DNA from: Sphingobium quisquiliarum P25
GTDB taxonomy: Bacteria > Pseudomonadota > Alphaproteobacteria > Sphingomonadales > Sphingomonadaceae
Direction of reading: 5' to 3'
Length of the DNA: 64,000 nt
Assembly: GCF_000445065.1 (NCBI RefSeq)
Contig: NZ_ATHO01000014.1
Span: 1 to 64,000 of the forward strand
Shown here: positions 61,890 to 64,000 of the stretch, one piece after another
Layout of the letters: every line of letters starts with the position of its first letter
How positions within the stretch are numbered: position 1 is the first letter of the stretch
Made by a program: the position numbers and the translations under genes
Notes under the pieces: generated by a model
Told to the model about the DNA's origin: nothing
Databases searched by the model: none
Seen by the model: only the letters and a program-made list of their open reading frames with translations

Positions 61890-63038
61890 TCACGCTGCGG
61901 CCGGCCGCATCGAAAAACGAACAGGTTCAAGCTTGTTCGGCGCATGGGGATCGGGCTGGTAAACCGACAAGCCCGGATCTCCCATCGCTATTTCACCGCG
62001 CCCAAGAGCAGACAGCATGCTCGTCATCGCCTCATGTCCAGCACGCCAGCGCGCCTCGGCGGATTGGCTGGAGAAGTCGAATGCCTTGCCTGCAACCTCC
62101 TTCGCCTGATCCGCATAAGCGAGGCGCAGCACCGTGACCGAAGCCGCTTGCTCGCCCCCGGCATCGAAGAGAGCCTGCCAGGCGGCCAACGCGCGGCGGC
62201 TTTGCGTTGCGAACATGAGGTCCTGGCTCCGCTTCGCGCTGTCGCCCAGCGTATGCGGACGGTCTCCAGATAACGGCAGCAGATCTACGGCGATGCAGAG
62301 CAGCGGGCGCGTCCGCTTTTCGGACAGGATGATGTCGAGAGGCAGGTTGACTGAAATGCCCGCGTCTCCCAGCAGCCTCTCGCCGATGGCGACTGGCGGG
62401 AACATCGGAATAAGCGCGGCGCTCGCACGAATTTCGTCACAGCCGATCCGATGGCTATTCGTGTCGAAGGCGACATCCTCGCCGCTTTGAATATCCGCGG
62501 CCGCAATCGACAAGCGTGGAGAGCCTTCATTCAGCCTGTCAAAATCGACAAGGCGCTGTAGCGTGTGGGCTAACGGCCGCAGGTCATAGAGGCTTGCAGG
62601 CTCGTCATTGCCCAGCGGGTTCCACCAGGGGCCGTAAATATGGCGCGGCACGAAAAGCCCCGGATGCCCCGCCGCCAGCGTGAGTGCGGTCGCCCAGCTA
62701 CGCCTCACTGTCTCGACCATTGCGGGCAGATCGAACGGCTCGGCGCCGCCGGGGCAGTTCCACAGTTCGCGGAGCCGGCCGACCCGGTCGGCAGCCTTGT
62801 TGCCGCAAATCACCGCGCCGTTCACCGCGCCCGCTGATGCGCCAGCAATCCACGAAGGCTCAAGCCCCTGATCATGCAGCGCCTCATAGGCGCCAGCCTG
62901 ATATGCGCCTAGTGCGTTGCCGCCGCTGAGGACCAGCGCAACGTCGTAGGGCTGACCGTTCAAAGCGAGCCGCCCGGAACTAAAGCTGGGCGATGATGAA
63001 AAATGATGGGCACCACATAATCTCCTGCGTTGTAGCAT
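61890..63038 (-). CDS. Patatin-like phospholipase
   Basis: The protein (about 382 residues from ATG 63038) has the patatin fold: DVALVLSGGNALGAYQAGAY for the Gly-rich oxyanion loop (GGN where GGG is usual), nucleophile Ser in IAGASAGAVNG, and catalytic Asp in LGDAGISVNLP. The start is uncertain: the frame extends to a GTG at 63068, and a TTG at 62963 would give the usual short N-terminus. Such enzymes release fatty acids from phospholipids or modify storage lipid. It sits outside the Rieske island. Confidence 0.85.
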   Translation of the reverse strand: MLQRRRLCGAHHFSSSPSFSSGRLALNGQPYDVALVLSGGNALGAYQAGAYEALHDQGLEPSWIAGASAGAVNGAVICGNKAADRVGRLRELWNCPGGAEPFDLPAMVETVRRSWATALTLAAGHPGLFVPRHIYGPWWNPLGNDEPASLYDLRPLAHTLQRLVDFDRLNEGSPRLSIAAADIQSGEDVAFDTNSHRIGCDEIRASAALIPMFPPVAIGERLLGDAGISVNLPLDIILSEKRTRPLLCIAVDLLPLSGDRPHTLGDSAKRSQDLMFATQSRRALAAWQALFDAGGEQAASVTVLRLAYADQAKEVAGKAFDFSSQSAEARWRAGHEAMTSMLSALGRGEIAMGDPGLSVYQPDPHAPNKLEPVRFSMRPAAA

Positions 63039-63147
63039 CCCAACCGCTCGCAGGGGGCGTCGTTCCACGGCGCGATGCTGCTCGTGCCCCCTTTTCGGTG
63101 CGGCGGCCTGGCCTTCCTACACCATGCCTGGTGGAACTGCCGGAAGT

Positions 63148-63289
63148 TCCAGGAGCGCACATGCTACTCCGTTGCTTATACTGCGGGGGTCATCGCCCTC
63201 CTGCTCAGCCGCGCGCCCCATCTGTCCGGCCCCCAGGCCGCCTTGATGTGGGCAAGGCAATGCGCGCCGTACAGGAAGTGGAGGGTTGA
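63148..63289 (+). pseudogene. Subtilase (S8) C-terminal remnant
   Basis: In one plus-strand frame the translation reads SVAYTAGVIALLLSRAPHLS, which matches the region after the catalytic Ser of subtilases, then in the next frame GRLDVGKAMRAVQEVEG and a stop, like the usual subtilase end (GAGLLDA...AV). The rest of the gene is missing and about 30 residues between the blocks are lost. It is a short, frameshifted remnant; the similarity is judged by eye and could be chance. Confidence 0.4.
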
Positions 63290-63318
63290 GAAGGACTGCC
63301 TTGCCAGCGGCTTGCGAG

Positions 63319-63783
63319 TCAGGCCGCCCGGCCAGCCTTGCTTGCAATGCCGTGGCCGAGAAGGATGAGGACGGCGCCAGAGGCAAGGAACAGCCAATCC
63401 CACATGGACGGGCCAAGCGCTTCGACCACATGATGCAGGCTGAGCAGATGATGATCGATCAGCCCCTCGACCAGGTTGAACCATCCCCATCCTGCCAGCA
63501 TGTAGCCGATCAGCCGCCACCCGGAAGTCATCGCGCCCCGCCTGCCCTTGAGCGCGCGCCACAGCAGGGCCACGCCAGCCAAGGTGGCAACCCACATCAG
63601 CGCATGAAAAAGGCCATCAGCGAGCATGTTGACCTTCATGTTCGACATGCTGTCCATGGGAATGATGGCCGACAACATGGCATGTGTCTGGAAGATCTGG
63701 TGCAGGACTATTCCGTCGAAAAATCCCCCAAGGCCAATGCCGAGCATGATACCGGGAGGAGCAAGGGACGGCAGGTCAGTCAT
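63319..63783 (-). CDS. DUF2243 membrane protein
   Basis: The 154-residue protein has four transmembrane segments (for example MLGIGLGGFFDGIVLHQIFQ, WVATLAGVALLWRAL) and the His-rich motif HHLLSLHHVVEALG typical of DUF2243. I start at 63783 (MTDLPSLAP), the normal N-terminus. Family role is unknown, often found near metal-resistance or oxidase genes. Here it is between the protease remnant and an MBL hydrolase. Confidence 0.88.
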   Translation of the reverse strand: MTDLPSLAPPGIMLGIGLGGFFDGIVLHQIFQTHAMLSAIIPMDSMSNMKVNMLADGLFHALMWVATLAGVALLWRALKGRRGAMTSGWRLIGYMLAGWGWFNLVEGLIDHHLLSLHHVVEALGPSMWDWLFLASGAVLILLGHGIASKAGRAA

Positions 63784-63831
63784 TCCGTCAGTCCTCCGCG
63801 TACACTCCGCTCTCCTATCGCCGCACAACTG

Positions 63832-64000
63832 TCATGCCTCCGTCAGGGAGGTCGCCATGCGTGTGCCGGCTGGTGGTCCGGTCCGCGTGAGGCTGATGCC
63901 TTGATTACGGCGCTGCATGGCTTCCAGCTCAATCTCGTCATGGGAGCAGAAGATGGTCACCTCACCGCTCGTATCGCGCTTCAATTCCCGCAGGCGCTGC
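63832..64000 (-). CDS. MBL-fold metallo-hydrolase, C-terminal part
   Basis: Only the last 55 codons are in the window (5' end outside): QRLRELKRDTSGEVTIFCSH, DEIELEAMQRR, then a tail RTGPPAGTRMATSLTEA. The VTIFCSHDEIELE segment matches the final part of many MBL-fold proteins. Strand minus, about 48 bp before the DUF2243 gene, so they may be in one transcript. Confidence 0.7.
   Translation of the reverse strand, partial: QRLRELKRDTSGEVTIFCSHDEIELEAMQRRNQGISLTRTGPPAGTRMATSLTEA

Overview
The window looks like a chromosomal segment of a sphingomonad (Sphingobium, Sphingomonas or Novosphingobium type alphaproteobacterium). It is GC-rich by eye and carries a TonB-dependent receptor, DUF3617 lipoproteins, an IalB-like gene beside rlmN, dnaN and recF far apart, EcfG-type (general stress sigma factor) promoters, and many VanA/LigX-like Rieske oxygenases. 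Genus is an inference from gene content. I saw no rRNA, tRNA, CRISPR array or transposase.

Region 1 (1-38 kb) is mostly housekeeping and stress genes. It opens with a Gly/Ser-rich lipoprotein, cut by the window edge, preceded by a textbook cyclic-di-GMP-I (GEMM) riboswitch. Then come katG with a palindromic OxyR-like site; DNA repair genes (AlkB-like dioxygenase, xthA, ATP-dependent ligase, uvrB, recF); dnaN; rlmN; a cytochrome b / molybdopterin oxidoreductase pair; cfa; two CHAP-domain proteins; a secreted peroxiredoxin; and hydrolases. A GGDEF-EAL-PilZ membrane protein and a CheY/CheB-like receiver give a second link to cyclic-di-GMP. Two small genes look real although short: a 24-codon frame at 5691 followed by a terminator, and a 27-residue hydrophobic peptide at 36205-36288.

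Region 2 (about 38.2-61.7 kb) is a catabolic island. It holds five Rieske oxygenase alpha subunits with no reductase or ferredoxin gene in view, a NahE/PhdJ-type hydratase-aldolase, an aldehyde dehydrogenase, an RraA/CHA-aldolase-like protein, a second DapA-family lyase, an HSL-type esterase, a frameshifted DUF3500 gene, and LacI, LysR and GntR regulators. The expected logic is oxygenation or O-demethylation of an aromatic compound, then hydratase-aldolase cleavage to aldehyde plus pyruvate, aldehyde oxidation, and a late aldol cleavage. The true substrate cannot be read from sequence.

Two things inside the island do not fit ordinary aromatic catabolism. One is a translationally coupled trio divergent from the LacI gene: a D-2-hydroxyacid dehydrogenase, an enolase paralog with altered catalytic positions (Glu167 to Asp and His369 to Ala in E. 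coli numbering, metal and phosphate ligands kept), and an APH-type small-molecule kinase. The other is a protein-glycosylation-like pair, a TPR-GT41 (O-GlcNAc transferase type) protein and a GT32-methyltransferase fusion.

Region 3 (61.9-64 kb) has a patatin-like phospholipase, a decayed subtilase remnant, a DUF2243 membrane protein and the C-terminus of an MBL-fold hydrolase cut by the window end.
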